Shown piece by piece: positions 49,315-56,982 of a stretch of DNA of 64,000 bases (positions within the stretch are counted from its first letter, which is position 1; each line of letters begins with the position of its first letter). The notes under the pieces are model-generated. The model had not been told where the DNA came from and did no database searches. It saw only the letters and a program-made list of their open reading frames with translations. The stretch spans positions 4,480,274 through 4,544,273 of the forward strand of contig NZ_ML123034.1 of assembly GCF_003846185.1 (NCBI RefSeq), given 5' to 3'. The position numbers were made by a program, and so were the translations under genes. This DNA is from Streptomyces sp. ADI96-02. Its GTDB lineage: Bacteria; Actinomycetota; Actinomycetes; Streptomycetales; Streptomycetaceae.

Positions 49315-50469
49315 TCACCCGGCCATTGTGTCCTGCGCCGTACCGCTGTCGAAGGCCCGTTCCCCCTCTGTCCGCTCGGCCGCGCCGCAGGAGCAGTCGG
49401 CATGGGGGCCGACGCGTTCGGAACGCCAGTCCAGCACGGGCAGCGCCGCCTCCCAACGCGCCCCCGCGCTGGCGGGCAGTTCGCCGTCCAGGAAGGACAG
49501 GGCGTGCGCCGCCGCCATACCGGCCACCGTCGTGGCCAGCCCCAGATCGCAGGCGGCGACCGCTCCCCGCCGCCCGGACCGCCACTGGGCCAGCATGCGC
49601 GGCCACTGCGGGTCCGCGTCGGCGCGACGCAACTCCAGGCAGCCCGCACAGCCCGTGCCTCCCGGCAGCACGAGCGGACCGACCACACCCGTGGCCTCGA
49701 TCACCCCCGCGTAGAGATGCGGAGTGCCCGACGCGATCCACGGGGCGGCGGTGTCCGCCGCCGGTGCGTACACCGCGAGGCCGTCCCGGGGCGCGACGAC
49801 GATCAGGGAGAGGCCCGGCTGTCCACAGGCCGCCGCCTGCTCCGCCTCCGCCGACCGGGCGGACCGGGGAGCCGGCCCGGCAGCCGACCGGCGCACCAGT
49901 CTCCTGGCCGCCGTGTCGCGCCGCTCGCCCACCGACGCGGCCGGCAGCCCCGCGGGCGACACGTCCCACGGCTCGGCCCGCCCGCCGTCCAGCACCTCGA
50001 CCTGCCCCACCCCCGAGCCCGACAGCACCGCGGCGATCGCAGCCCCGACCCGCCCGGCGCCCCGCACCTGGACGCGCATCGCCCGCCGGGCGACCATCCG
50101 GCGCAGGGCGCTGCCCGGCTCGTGGTGGACGACGGAGAGCGAGGCCACATCAGGGCGTTGACGATCCATCACCTCGGCCCGGCGGCGCAGGGATTCCGCC
50201 TCCGGCCCGCCCGCCCGCGGGTCGTCGAGCAGCCCCGCCGAGGCCAACCGGCCGATGAGGAGGTCCACATGGCGGTCCGAAAGATCCAGGGCACGGGCCT
50301 CCTCGCGCAGCAGGGGCAGGCCGCGTGTGCCGTCGAGCAGCTCCAGAAAGCTCCCCGTCGCGATGTCCATCGGACCGAGCGAGACCGCGTGCGCGGGCGT
50401 CACGCCGAACTGCACCGTGTTCCGTCCGCGCCATGCCCGGCGGAGCGCGGGCTTCAACATCGGATACAT
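49315..50469 (-). CDS. ThiF-family / cyclodehydratase-like (TOMM-type) protein without an obvious substrate
   Basis: 384 residues from ATG 50469 (MYPMLKPALRRAWRG). The N-terminal 130 residues resemble the leader-binding winged-helix part of azoline cyclodehydratase C-proteins. The E1-like nucleotide fold follows (RGAGRVGAAIAAVLSGSGVG). A zinc site Cys-x2-Cys lies in GTGCAGCLELRRADADPQW, with a second Cys pair in DCSCGAAE. Such proteins bind precursor peptides in RiPP pathways, but neither a YcaO partner nor a precursor is seen here. The gene corresponds in position to Rv3196. An actinobacterial housekeeping role seems more likely than a RiPP. The start has a weak ribosome site (GGAGAAGTC). 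Confidence 0.8.
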   Translation of the reverse strand: MYPMLKPALRRAWRGRNTVQFGVTPAHAVSLGPMDIATGSFLELLDGTRGLPLLREEARALDLSDRHVDLLIGRLASAGLLDDPRAGGPEAESLRRRAEVMDRQRPDVASLSVVHHEPGSALRRMVARRAMRVQVRGAGRVGAAIAAVLSGSGVGQVEVLDGGRAEPWDVSPAGLPAASVGERRDTAARRLVRRSAAGPAPRSARSAEAEQAAACGQPGLSLIVVAPRDGLAVYAPAADTAAPWIASGTPHLYAGVIEATGVVGPLVLPGGTGCAGCLELRRADADPQWPRMLAQWRSGRRGAVAACDLGLATTVAGMAAAHALSFLDGELPASAGARWEAALPVLDWRSERVGPHADCSCGAAERTEGERAFDSGTAQDTMAG

Positions 50470-50716
50470 GACTTCTCCCTCCGATCGGTGTCGCGACCAC
50501 GTGCGCGGGACGATTCCCGGCCGCCTCGCACGATCCGCGGGACGCACTCCGCGAACCGAGGATCCGCGAAGCCGTTCCGCGGACGCATGGCCAGAATGCG
50601 GGCCCGCGGAGAAATGTGCGCCGAGTTGTCCACAGAGTGGTGCCATTAGTCGTATGAATCGTCGGCAGGGTTGCGGAGGTGCGACTTCCGCCGCGGACAG
50701 CGGGTAACGTCGAGAC

Positions 50717-51382
50717 GTGCCCGCCGACCCGTCATCCCGTTTCGCCGGGGAGCCCCGCGCGCTCGGCGCCGGAAGCCATCGGTCCGGTGCGTCCGCCCGT
50801 CCGCCCGGCTCTCCGGCGGCTCCGCCCGGCCCGCCCGTGGCTCCGCCCGGCTCCCCGGCGGCGCGCGAGGTCGAGGTCCGCCGCAGCACCCGCCGCCGCA
50901 GTACGGTCTCCGCCTACCGTGAGGGCGACCGCACGATCGTGCTCATTCCCGCCCGGATGTCGGAGGCGGAGGAGCGTCGCTGGGTCCGCGTGATGCTCGA
51001 CAAGCTCGCGGCGCAGGAAGGCAGACGCGTTCTCGGCGACAGCGGCCTGGTGGAGCGGGCCGAGCGCCTGTCCGCCCAGTATTTCGACGGCCGCGCCCGC
51101 CCGGTGTCGGTGCGCTGGGTGACCAACCAGAACACCCGGTGGGGTTCGTGCACCCCCGCCGAGGGCAGCATCAGGCTGTCGCACCGGCTCCAGGGGTTGC
51201 CGGAGTACGTCGTCGACTACGTCCTTCTGCACGAGCTGGCGCACCTGCTCGTCCCCGGGCACGGGCCGGAGTTCTGGCGGCTGTTGGAGGCGTACCCGCG
51301 CACCGAGCGGGCCCGCGGCTTCCTGGAGGGGGTGGTGGCCGCCGACCAGCTGCCCCGCCGGCCGGCCGCCCGGGAGGAGTAG
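50717..51382 (+). CDS. YgjP-type (M48-like) metallopeptidase
   Basis: 221 residues from GTG 50717. After a Pro/Gly-rich, disordered head of about 50 residues comes the YgjP/WLM-type zincin domain: WVTNQNTRWGSCTPAEGSIR, then H172-E-L-A-H176 in LLHELAHLLVPGHGPEFW. The third ligand is the His in PGHGPEF. Enzymes of this family are cytosolic metallopeptidases of unknown substrate. It is divergent from the ThiF gene, sharing a 247-nt upstream region, and the TerD-AIM24 operon follows in the same direction. Confidence 0.85.
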   Translation: MPADPSSRFAGEPRALGAGSHRSGASARPPGSPAAPPGPPVAPPGSPAAREVEVRRSTRRRSTVSAYREGDRTIVLIPARMSEAEERRWVRVMLDKLAAQEGRRVLGDSGLVERAERLSAQYFDGRARPVSVRWVTNQNTRWGSCTPAEGSIRLSHRLQGLPEYVVDYVLLHELAHLLVPGHGPEFWRLLEAYPRTERARGFLEGVVAADQLPRRPAAREE

Positions 51383-51512
51383 GAGCGGGCGCGGACGGCA
51401 CGTCACTTTCGGTGATTCTGTACCGGGTGTGTACCGGCTTGGCCCGATGCCGTCGTTTGCCGTTAGCCTGACGCGACGCATACACCTTCGGGATGGGGGA
51501 CGGTCGTTACGC

Positions 51513-53117
51513 ATGGCCAGGGAATTCCAACGCGGCCACAAGGCCAAGATCAGTGATCTCACGCCAGGGACCGATCTGTACGTAGGTGTACAGATCGCCG
51601 CCCCCGGACTGACCTTCGACATCAGCTGCTTCGGCCTCGACGCCGACGAGCAACTGTCGGACGACCGGTATTTCATCTTCTTCAACCAGCCGAAATCGCC
51701 GGAGGAGTCCGTTCAGCTCCTCGGCGCGCAGTCCGGCGACACCGAATCCTTCCGCGTCACGCTCGACCGTGTTCCGGCCGGTATCCACAAGCTGTCCTTC
51801 ACCGCGACACTCGACGGCCCGGGGGAGATGTCGCAGATCGGCCCCGGGTACATCCGGATCGTCGCGGGCGGCGAGGAGGTGGTCAGGTACGCCTTCACCG
51901 GCTCGGAGTTCACCACCGAGCGCGCCGTCATGCTCGGCGACTTCTACCTCAAGGACGTCTGGCGCTTCGCCGCGGTCGGCCAGGGATTCGACGGCGGCCT
52001 CGACGCCCTCCTGAAGAACTTCGGCGGCGAGGTCGCCGAGGAGGAGCCGGGGCCCCCGCAGGCCGTCCCGGGTTTCGCCCCGCCGGCACAGACCTCCGCG
52101 CCCCCGGCCTTCGCCCCGCCGCCCGCGCCCGCCTTCGACGCGCCGCCCGCACCGGCCCCGCAGCCCCCGCCCGCCTTCGGCGCCCCGCAGGCTCCCGTAC
52201 CGCAGCAGCCGGGGCATTCCGCGCCCACCATCGCGACGCCGACCGCCCCACCCGCGCCCCAGGCCCCGTCCCCGTACGGTCAGACGCCGCCTTCGTACGG
52301 TCAGGCGCAGCCCCAATTCGGCCAAGTGCCCGGTCAGGGCGCACCGCCCGGCGCGCCCTACGGGCAGCCCGCTCCCGCTCCGTACGGGCAGCCCGCCCCC
52401 GGCGGGATGCCTCCCGGGGCCTCCCACGGGGTGCCGCAGGGCGTCCCGCCCACCGGCGCCGGTCTCCGGGCGGCCCTCCAGCCGTACAAGGAGACCGCCA
52501 CCGGACAGCGCTGGACCCCGCAGAACCAGCAGCTCATGCGGGTCGACCTGACCATGGGCGGCGGAGGGGTGCTGGCGCGCCAGGGCAGCATGGTGATGTA
52601 CCAGGGCAAGGTCGACTTCGGCTACAAGAGCGCCGGTTTCGTCGGCCGTGCCGTGGGCAGCGCCACCGGCCAGGAGATGCAGCTCATGCGCTGCACCGGC
52701 CGCGGTCAGGTCTTCCTCGCCGAGGAGGGCGCGCATCTGCATCCCGTCGAACTCCAGGGTGACGCGATCTGTGTCTCCGCCGAGAGCGTCCTCGCCTTCG
52801 ACGAGTCCCTCCAGTACGAGGTCCGCCGGATCGAAGGCCACGGCATTCCCGGCGGGGCCCTGTTCACCATGCAGTTCCAGGGGACCGGCACGGTGATCGT
52901 CAAGACGCACGGCACCCCGGTCGTCCTGCCGGTCACCTCCACCACCTTCGCCGACTGCAACGCGGTAGTCGCCTGGTCGGCCGCCTCCCAGGTGATCATC
53001 TCCAGCCAGGTCCGGCTGCGCCGCAACGCCTACCCGGGACACAGCGGCGAGACCGTGAACCTCCAGTTCCGGGGAGCCCCCGGCAACTTCATCGTCGTCC
53101 AGCCCTACGAGGTCTGA
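51513..53117 (+). CDS. TerD-AIM24 fusion protein
   Basis: 534 residues from ATG 51513 (MAREFQRGHKAKISDLTPGT). Residues 1-185 are a TerD domain (LYVGVQIAAPGLTFDISCFG, DDRYFIFFNQ, EVVRYAFTGSEFTTERAVML), a Ca2+-binding fold of tellurite- and stress-resistance loci. A Pro/Ala/Gln-rich linker (about 190-325) with repeated PYGQ/APPPA units follows. The last 200 residues are an AIM24 domain (GTGTVIVKTHGTPVVLP, YPGHSGETVNLQFRGAPGNF). It leads an operon with two further AIM24 genes. A membrane-associated stress role is inferred. Upstream are two GTACCGG direct repeats 11 bp apart (51420 and 51431) and TAGCCT as a possible -10. Confidence 0.85.
   Translation: MAREFQRGHKAKISDLTPGTDLYVGVQIAAPGLTFDISCFGLDADEQLSDDRYFIFFNQPKSPEESVQLLGAQSGDTESFRVTLDRVPAGIHKLSFTATLDGPGEMSQIGPGYIRIVAGGEEVVRYAFTGSEFTTERAVMLGDFYLKDVWRFAAVGQGFDGGLDALLKNFGGEVAEEEPGPPQAVPGFAPPAQTSAPPAFAPPPAPAFDAPPAPAPQPPPAFGAPQAPVPQQPGHSAPTIATPTAPPAPQAPSPYGQTPPSYGQAQPQFGQVPGQGAPPGAPYGQPAPAPYGQPAPGGMPPGASHGVPQGVPPTGAGLRAALQPYKETATGQRWTPQNQQLMRVDLTMGGGGVLARQGSMVMYQGKVDFGYKSAGFVGRAVGSATGQEMQLMRCTGRGQVFLAEEGAHLHPVELQGDAICVSAESVLAFDESLQYEVRRIEGHGIPGGALFTMQFQGTGTVIVKTHGTPVVLPVTSTTFADCNAVVAWSAASQVIISSQVRLRRNAYPGHSGETVNLQFRGAPGNFIVVQPYEV
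51572..51597. promoter_or_regulatory. Perfect inverted repeat inside the start of the TerD-AIM24 gene
   Basis: CGATCTGTAC (51572-51581) and GTACAGATCG (51588-51597) flank a 6-bp spacer, codons 20-29 of the gene. A 10-bp perfect palindrome of non-GC-biased sequence in a coding region is unusual and could be an intragenic operator or a translation-modulating hairpin. Confidence 0.55.
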
Positions 53118-53128
53118 GGGAGCCCGTC

Positions 53129-53809
53129 ATGAACCAGCAACTCGCGGGCCACGCCCCGACCCCCGTCACCGCCCGCATGGAGAACCACGGCACATCCATG
53201 CTCAAGGTCGCCATGGCCACCGGGCAGGACCTCTACGCGCGCACCGGCTCGATGATCGCCTACGAGGGCTTCATCCAGTACGAGCCCAACCCGCCCGCCG
53301 TCCGGCAGGCCGCCTCCCAGTGGGTCACCGGTGAGGGCGCGCCCGTCATGAAGTGCTCCGGCGACGGGCTGCTCTACCTCGCCGACTACGGCGCCGACGT
53401 CGTCGTCATCAATCTCGACAACGACGCCATCTCCGTCAACGGCACCAACCTCCTCGCCTTCGACGCCCACCTCACCTGGGGCGTCGAGAAGGTCAAGGGG
53501 CTCGCCAAGTTCACCGGACAGGGGCTGTGGAACGTCGTCGTCCAGGGCACCGGCTGGGTCGCCATCACCTCCCGGGGCACCCCGGTCGTCGTCGACTGCG
53601 GACGCGGCGAGGACGAGACGTACGTCGACCCGGACGCCCTGGTCGCCTGGTCGCCGAACCTCAAGGTGAAGGGCAAGCGCAGCTTCAAGGCCGGCGCGCT
53701 GATCGGCCGCGGCAGCGGAGAGGCGTACCAGATGGCCTTCTCCGGCGAGGGCATCGTCGTCGTGCAGCCGAGCGAGGACAGCACGGACCGCCTGCGGATC
53801 CGGAACTGA
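53129..53809 (+). CDS. AIM24-family protein
   Basis: 226 residues forming a single AIM24 beta-sandwich: VAMATGQDLYARTGSMIAYE, VMKCSGDGLLYLADYGADV, LTWGVEKVKGLAKFTGQGLW, GTGWVAITSRGTPVVVD and a final GEGIVVVQPSED. AIM24 was named for a yeast mitochondrial morphology protein; bacterial members are of unknown function and appear near TerD genes. It starts at ATG 53129, 11 nt after the TerD-AIM24 stop, with GAGGGAGCCCGTC upstream, so it is in the same operon. It shares the repeated domain layout of its two neighbours, which suggests local duplication. Confidence 0.9.
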   Translation: MNQQLAGHAPTPVTARMENHGTSMLKVAMATGQDLYARTGSMIAYEGFIQYEPNPPAVRQAASQWVTGEGAPVMKCSGDGLLYLADYGADVVVINLDNDAISVNGTNLLAFDAHLTWGVEKVKGLAKFTGQGLWNVVVQGTGWVAITSRGTPVVVDCGRGEDETYVDPDALVAWSPNLKVKGKRSFKAGALIGRGSGEAYQMAFSGEGIVVVQPSEDSTDRLRIRN

Positions 53810-53826
53810 ACGGGAGGGAGAACACC

Positions 53827-54582
53827 ATGCAGAGTCCGCTTTTCAGCCACACCGAGCAGCAGACCCAGGAGCGGTACGCGATCCAGAACCCGCAGCTCCT
53901 GCGGGTGGCGCTGACCGGGCAGGACGACGTCCTCGCGCGCAAGGGAGCCATGGTCGCCTACCAGGGCCTGATGGACTTCGACGGCGAGTACGAGTCGCAC
54001 GGCCGGCGGCGGGCCCGCGCGAAGACCGGCGAGGGCCTCGACCTGATGCGGGTCTCCGGCCAGGGCACCGTCTACTTCGCCAACCTCGCCCAGCACATCC
54101 ACGTCGTCGACGTCGACCGCGACGGCATGACGGTGGACAGCGCGTACGTGCTCGCCCTGGACTCCTCGCTGCACACCGAGGTCATCGCGGTGGACAGCCA
54201 GTACGGGATCTCCGGCAGCGGCAAGTACCAGCTGAACATCTCCGGCAGCGGCAAGGTCGCCCTCATGACCTCGGGCCGGCCCCTGATGATGCAGGTCACG
54301 CCGGAGAAGTACGTCAATGTCGACGCCGACGCCATCGTCGCCTGGTCCAGCTCCCTGCGGGTGCAGATGCAGGCCCAGACGCACTCCGCGGGCGTCTTCC
54401 GGCGGCGGGGCACCACCGGGGAGGGCTGGGAGCTGAGCTTCCTCGGGCAGGGGTTCGCCCTGGTCCAGCCGAGCGAGGTCATGCCGCCGCAGAACGCCCG
54501 GCTCGGCCAGGGAGCCGCCGCCCAGTTCGGCATGGGCCAGCAGGGCGCACACGGTCAGAACCAGAACAACGCCTGGAACTGA
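53827..54582 (+). CDS. AIM24-family protein
   Basis: 251 residues from ATG 53827 with GGGAGGGAGAACACC upstream, 17 nt after the previous gene. The AIM24 domain is recognisable in VALTGQDDVLARKGAMVAYQ, LDLMRVSGQGTVYFANLAQ, ISGSGKVALMTSGRPLMMQV and GQGFALVQPSEVMPP. It has an Arg-rich insertion (SHGRRRARAKTGEG) and a Gln/Gly-rich C-terminal tail (GAAAQFGMGQQGAHGQNQNN), absent from the middle paralogue. It is the last gene of the TerD-AIM24 operon; a strong terminator follows. The three paralogues probably work as one assembly. Confidence 0.9.
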   Translation: MQSPLFSHTEQQTQERYAIQNPQLLRVALTGQDDVLARKGAMVAYQGLMDFDGEYESHGRRRARAKTGEGLDLMRVSGQGTVYFANLAQHIHVVDVDRDGMTVDSAYVLALDSSLHTEVIAVDSQYGISGSGKYQLNISGSGKVALMTSGRPLMMQVTPEKYVNVDADAIVAWSSSLRVQMQAQTHSAGVFRRRGTTGEGWELSFLGQGFALVQPSEVMPPQNARLGQGAAAQFGMGQQGAHGQNQNNAWN

Positions 54583-54618
54583 CCGGACTCTCCACGCGAG
54601 GAGAAGCGGAAACGAGAG

Positions 54619-54660
54619 GGGGCCGAGGGGCGGCCCGACAGGAGACCGCCCCTCGGCCCC
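54619..54660 (+). terminator. Terminator of the TerD-AIM24 operon
   Basis: A 15-bp perfect stem (54619-54633 with 54646-54660, arm GGGGCCGAGGGGCGG) and a 12-nt loop are followed by TTCG. It lies between convergent transcription units and may work in both directions. Confidence 0.85.
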
Positions 54661-54726
54661 TTCGTCGACCGGTCGGGGCGGCCGTGGTGCGCCTGCCGCG
54701 CACCACGGCTCCTCCGGCCGCCCGTC

Positions 54727-55284
54727 CTAGCCGCCCGTCGTCGCGCCCAGCCGGGCCCGGGTGCGCTCCAGCAGCCGCACGACCGACGCGTCTGCCACGT
54801 CGGCCACCTCCTCGTAGTCGAACCAGCGCAGCTCCAGCGACTCCTCGCTGATGCGCTCCGCCGCGCCGGCCGGGGCGAGCGCGGCGTACTGGACGTCGAG
54901 GTGCCAGTGGCAGGGCGCCGGGATGGCGTGCCGGTCCAACCGCACCGGGCCGCCCGGCAGCAGGGCCAGGCCCGTGACGCCGGACTCCTCCGTCGCCTCC
55001 CGCAGCGCCGCGGCGGCGAGCGTGGCGTCCTGCGGCTCGCAGTGGCCGCCCATCTGGAGCCATTTGCGCAGCTTCCGGTGCAGCGTCAGCAGCACCTTGC
55101 CGCGGGACGGGTCGACCACCAGTGCACTGGCCGTGACGTGCCCGGCCCCGCACGCCTTCCACATGCCGTCGGGATGGGCGGCCAGGTGGTCCAGGTAGCG
55201 CCGGCGCAGGTCCGCCTGCTCGCCGTCGGCGTCCGCCGGGGCATAGCCCTTGAGGACGAGAGCGGCCTCGTCGTGCAGGCTCAC
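54727..55284 (-). CDS. NUDIX hydrolase
   Basis: 185 residues from GTG 55284. The box reads GGHCEPQDATLAAAALREATEESGV: the terminal REAxEE-G-V part is canonical, but one extra residue lies between the first Gly and the Arg, and Asp replaces the first Glu. This variant occurs in a NUDIX group with a GGH-x-EP core, so activity is likely. The substrate is unknown; DEAALVLKGYAPADADGEQA at the N-terminus is family-typical. Its GTG overlaps the TGA of the upstream DUF2342 gene (55281-55284), so the two are translationally coupled. Confidence 0.88.
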   Translation of the reverse strand: MSLHDEAALVLKGYAPADADGEQADLRRRYLDHLAAHPDGMWKACGAGHVTASALVVDPSRGKVLLTLHRKLRKWLQMGGHCEPQDATLAAAALREATEESGVTGLALLPGGPVRLDRHAIPAPCHWHLDVQYAALAPAGAAERISEESLELRWFDYEEVADVADASVVRLLERTRARLGATTGG

Positions 55285-56792
55285 CGGTCGCGCCCGTCCT
55301 GGTCGCCCTTGCCGTCCTCGCCGCCCTTGTCGTCCTCGGCGTCGTTCGCGGGGGCGTCCGTGCCGTCGTCCCCGGCGTCCTCCGTGGTGTCGGTCCGCTC
55401 CGGCGCGTCCTGAGCCGCATCCGTGCGCGGGCCGTTCGCCGCCTCGCCGAGCAGCTTGTCCAGCTCGGAGAAGTCCAGCTGCTCGTGGTGCACGAAGCCG
55501 TCCGGGTCGTCCAGGTCATGGGCGGTCGGCAGCATGTCCGGGTGCGCCCACAGGGCGTCGCGCCCTTCGAGCCCCCGGGCGTCGGTGAGCGAGGCCCACA
55601 GCCGCGAGGCGTCCCGCAGCCGGCGGGGCCGCAGCTGGAGGCCGATGAGCGTGGCGAACGTCTGCTCGGCCGGGCCGCCGGAGGCGCGGCGCCTGCGCAT
55701 CGTCTCGCGCAGCGCGTCCGCCGAGGTCAGCCGGGACTTCGCGGCCTCGTGGACCACGGCGTCCACCCAGCCCTCCACGAGCGCCAGAGCCGTCTCCAGA
55801 CGGGCCAGGGACGCCTTCTGCTCGGGCGTGTCCTCGGGCTGGAACATGCCCTGCTGGAGCGCGTCCTGCAACTGCTCGGGGTGCGAGGGGTCGAACTGGC
55901 CGACGACGTCCTCCAGCTTGCTGGTGTCGACCTTGATGCCGCGCGCGTACGCCTCGACCGCCCCGAAGAGGTGCGAGCGCAGCCACGGCACATGGGCGAA
56001 GAGCCGCTGGTGGGCGGCCTCGCGCAGCGCCAGGTAGAGCCGGACCTCGTCCTGCGGAACGCTCAGGTCCTTGCCGAACTGCGCCACGTTCAGCGGGAGC
56101 AGCGCGGCCTTGCCCGCCGGACCCAGCGGCAGCCCGATGTCCGTGGAGCCGACGACCTCACCGGCCAGCACGCCCACGGCCTGCCCGATCTGCTGACCGA
56201 ACATCGCGCCGCCCATCGACCGCATCATGCCGATCAGGGGGCCCGCCATGGCCTGCATCTCCTCCGGCAGCACATCGCCCATCGCGAGGCCCACCCGCTC
56301 GGCCACCGGGTCGACGAGCTGCTGCCAGGCCGGCAGGGACGCCTCGACCCACTCGGCGCGGCTCCACGCCACGGTGGAGACCGAACCGGACGGCATCGAC
56401 GTCACGCCGTCCAGCCAGAGGTCGGCCAGCCGCAGCGCCTCGTCGACCGCCGTGCGCTCGGACGGGCCGACGCTGGCGTCCTTGGTGCCGTCCGCCGTGC
56501 CCTGCGACACCGTCTGGCGGGCGATCTGCTTGGCCATGTCCCAGTTCACGGGACCGCCCTCGTAGCTCAGCATCTGCCCGAGCTGCTGGAAGGCCGCCCC
56601 GAGGTCGTTCGGGTTCATCGATCCGAACATCGCGGCGAACGGGTTGTCGCCGCCCGCGCCCGGTCCGAAACCGAACGGGCCGCCGGGCCCGCCCGCGCTC
56701 TTCCCACCTTCGGTGGGGTCCTTCTTCTTGCCCTCGTCGCCGTTCTCCGGCTCCTCCGGCGGAAGGCCGAATCCGAATGGGGTGTCACTCAC
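55281..56792 (-). CDS. DUF2342 (zincin-like) protein
   Basis: 503 residues from GTG 56792. After a Gly/Lys-rich head (GKKKDPTEGGKSAGGPG) comes the DUF2342 helical region (NWDMAKQIARQT, AVGVLAGEVVGSTDIGLPL). A candidate metal site lies in LREAAHQRLFAHVPWL, where the family shows E-A-A-H-Q-R, an altered HExxH arrangement; metalloprotease or F420-associated annotations in databases are unproven. The acidic C-terminus (DAEDDKGGEDGKGDQDG) is disordered. The relative Rv3195 lies in the same position. It is divergent from the SDR gene across an operator-like palindrome. Confidence 0.85.
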   Translation of the reverse strand: MSDTPFGFGLPPEEPENGDEGKKKDPTEGGKSAGGPGGPFGFGPGAGGDNPFAAMFGSMNPNDLGAAFQQLGQMLSYEGGPVNWDMAKQIARQTVSQGTADGTKDASVGPSERTAVDEALRLADLWLDGVTSMPSGSVSTVAWSRAEWVEASLPAWQQLVDPVAERVGLAMGDVLPEEMQAMAGPLIGMMRSMGGAMFGQQIGQAVGVLAGEVVGSTDIGLPLGPAGKAALLPLNVAQFGKDLSVPQDEVRLYLALREAAHQRLFAHVPWLRSHLFGAVEAYARGIKVDTSKLEDVVGQFDPSHPEQLQDALQQGMFQPEDTPEQKASLARLETALALVEGWVDAVVHEAAKSRLTSADALRETMRRRRASGGPAEQTFATLIGLQLRPRRLRDASRLWASLTDARGLEGRDALWAHPDMLPTAHDLDDPDGFVHHEQLDFSELDKLLGEAANGPRTDAAQDAPERTDTTEDAGDDGTDAPANDAEDDKGGEDGKGDQDGRDR

Positions 56793-56930
56793 GGGTTTCC
56801 TCGGCTCGTAGGGCCGCCGGTTCGAACCGGCGGCGACTGCCCGACATCACCATCCAGCGTAGACACCACGCCCGCATCGGGCCTCGGTGCTCCGCCGACT
56901 CCCGGCCTGCGGCAGGATGGACGCCACCTG

Positions 56931-56957
56931 GTACGTACGCGTCATTCGCGTACGTAC
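56931..56957. promoter_or_regulatory. Perfect 11-bp inverted repeat between divergent DUF2342 and SDR genes
   Basis: GTACGTACGCG (56931-56941) and CGCGTACGTAC (56947-56957) are exact inverted copies with a 5-bp spacer TCATT. The site lies 138 nt upstream of the DUF2342 start and 25 nt upstream of the SDR GTG, so it could serve as operator for both, or as a hairpin in the SDR leader. Confidence 0.75.
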
Positions 56958-56982
56958 TGAAGACAACCGCTGGAGACGCCCG

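Noticed and set aside
49315..50469. A thiopeptide or azoline RiPP biosynthetic cluster
   Set aside because: No YcaO, dehydrogenase, precursor or exporter within the window; the locus order is a conserved actinobacterial one.
51513..54582. Complete tellurite-resistance cluster
   Set aside because: Only one TerD domain is present; TerB, TerC, TerA and the associated phosphoribosyl genes are missing.
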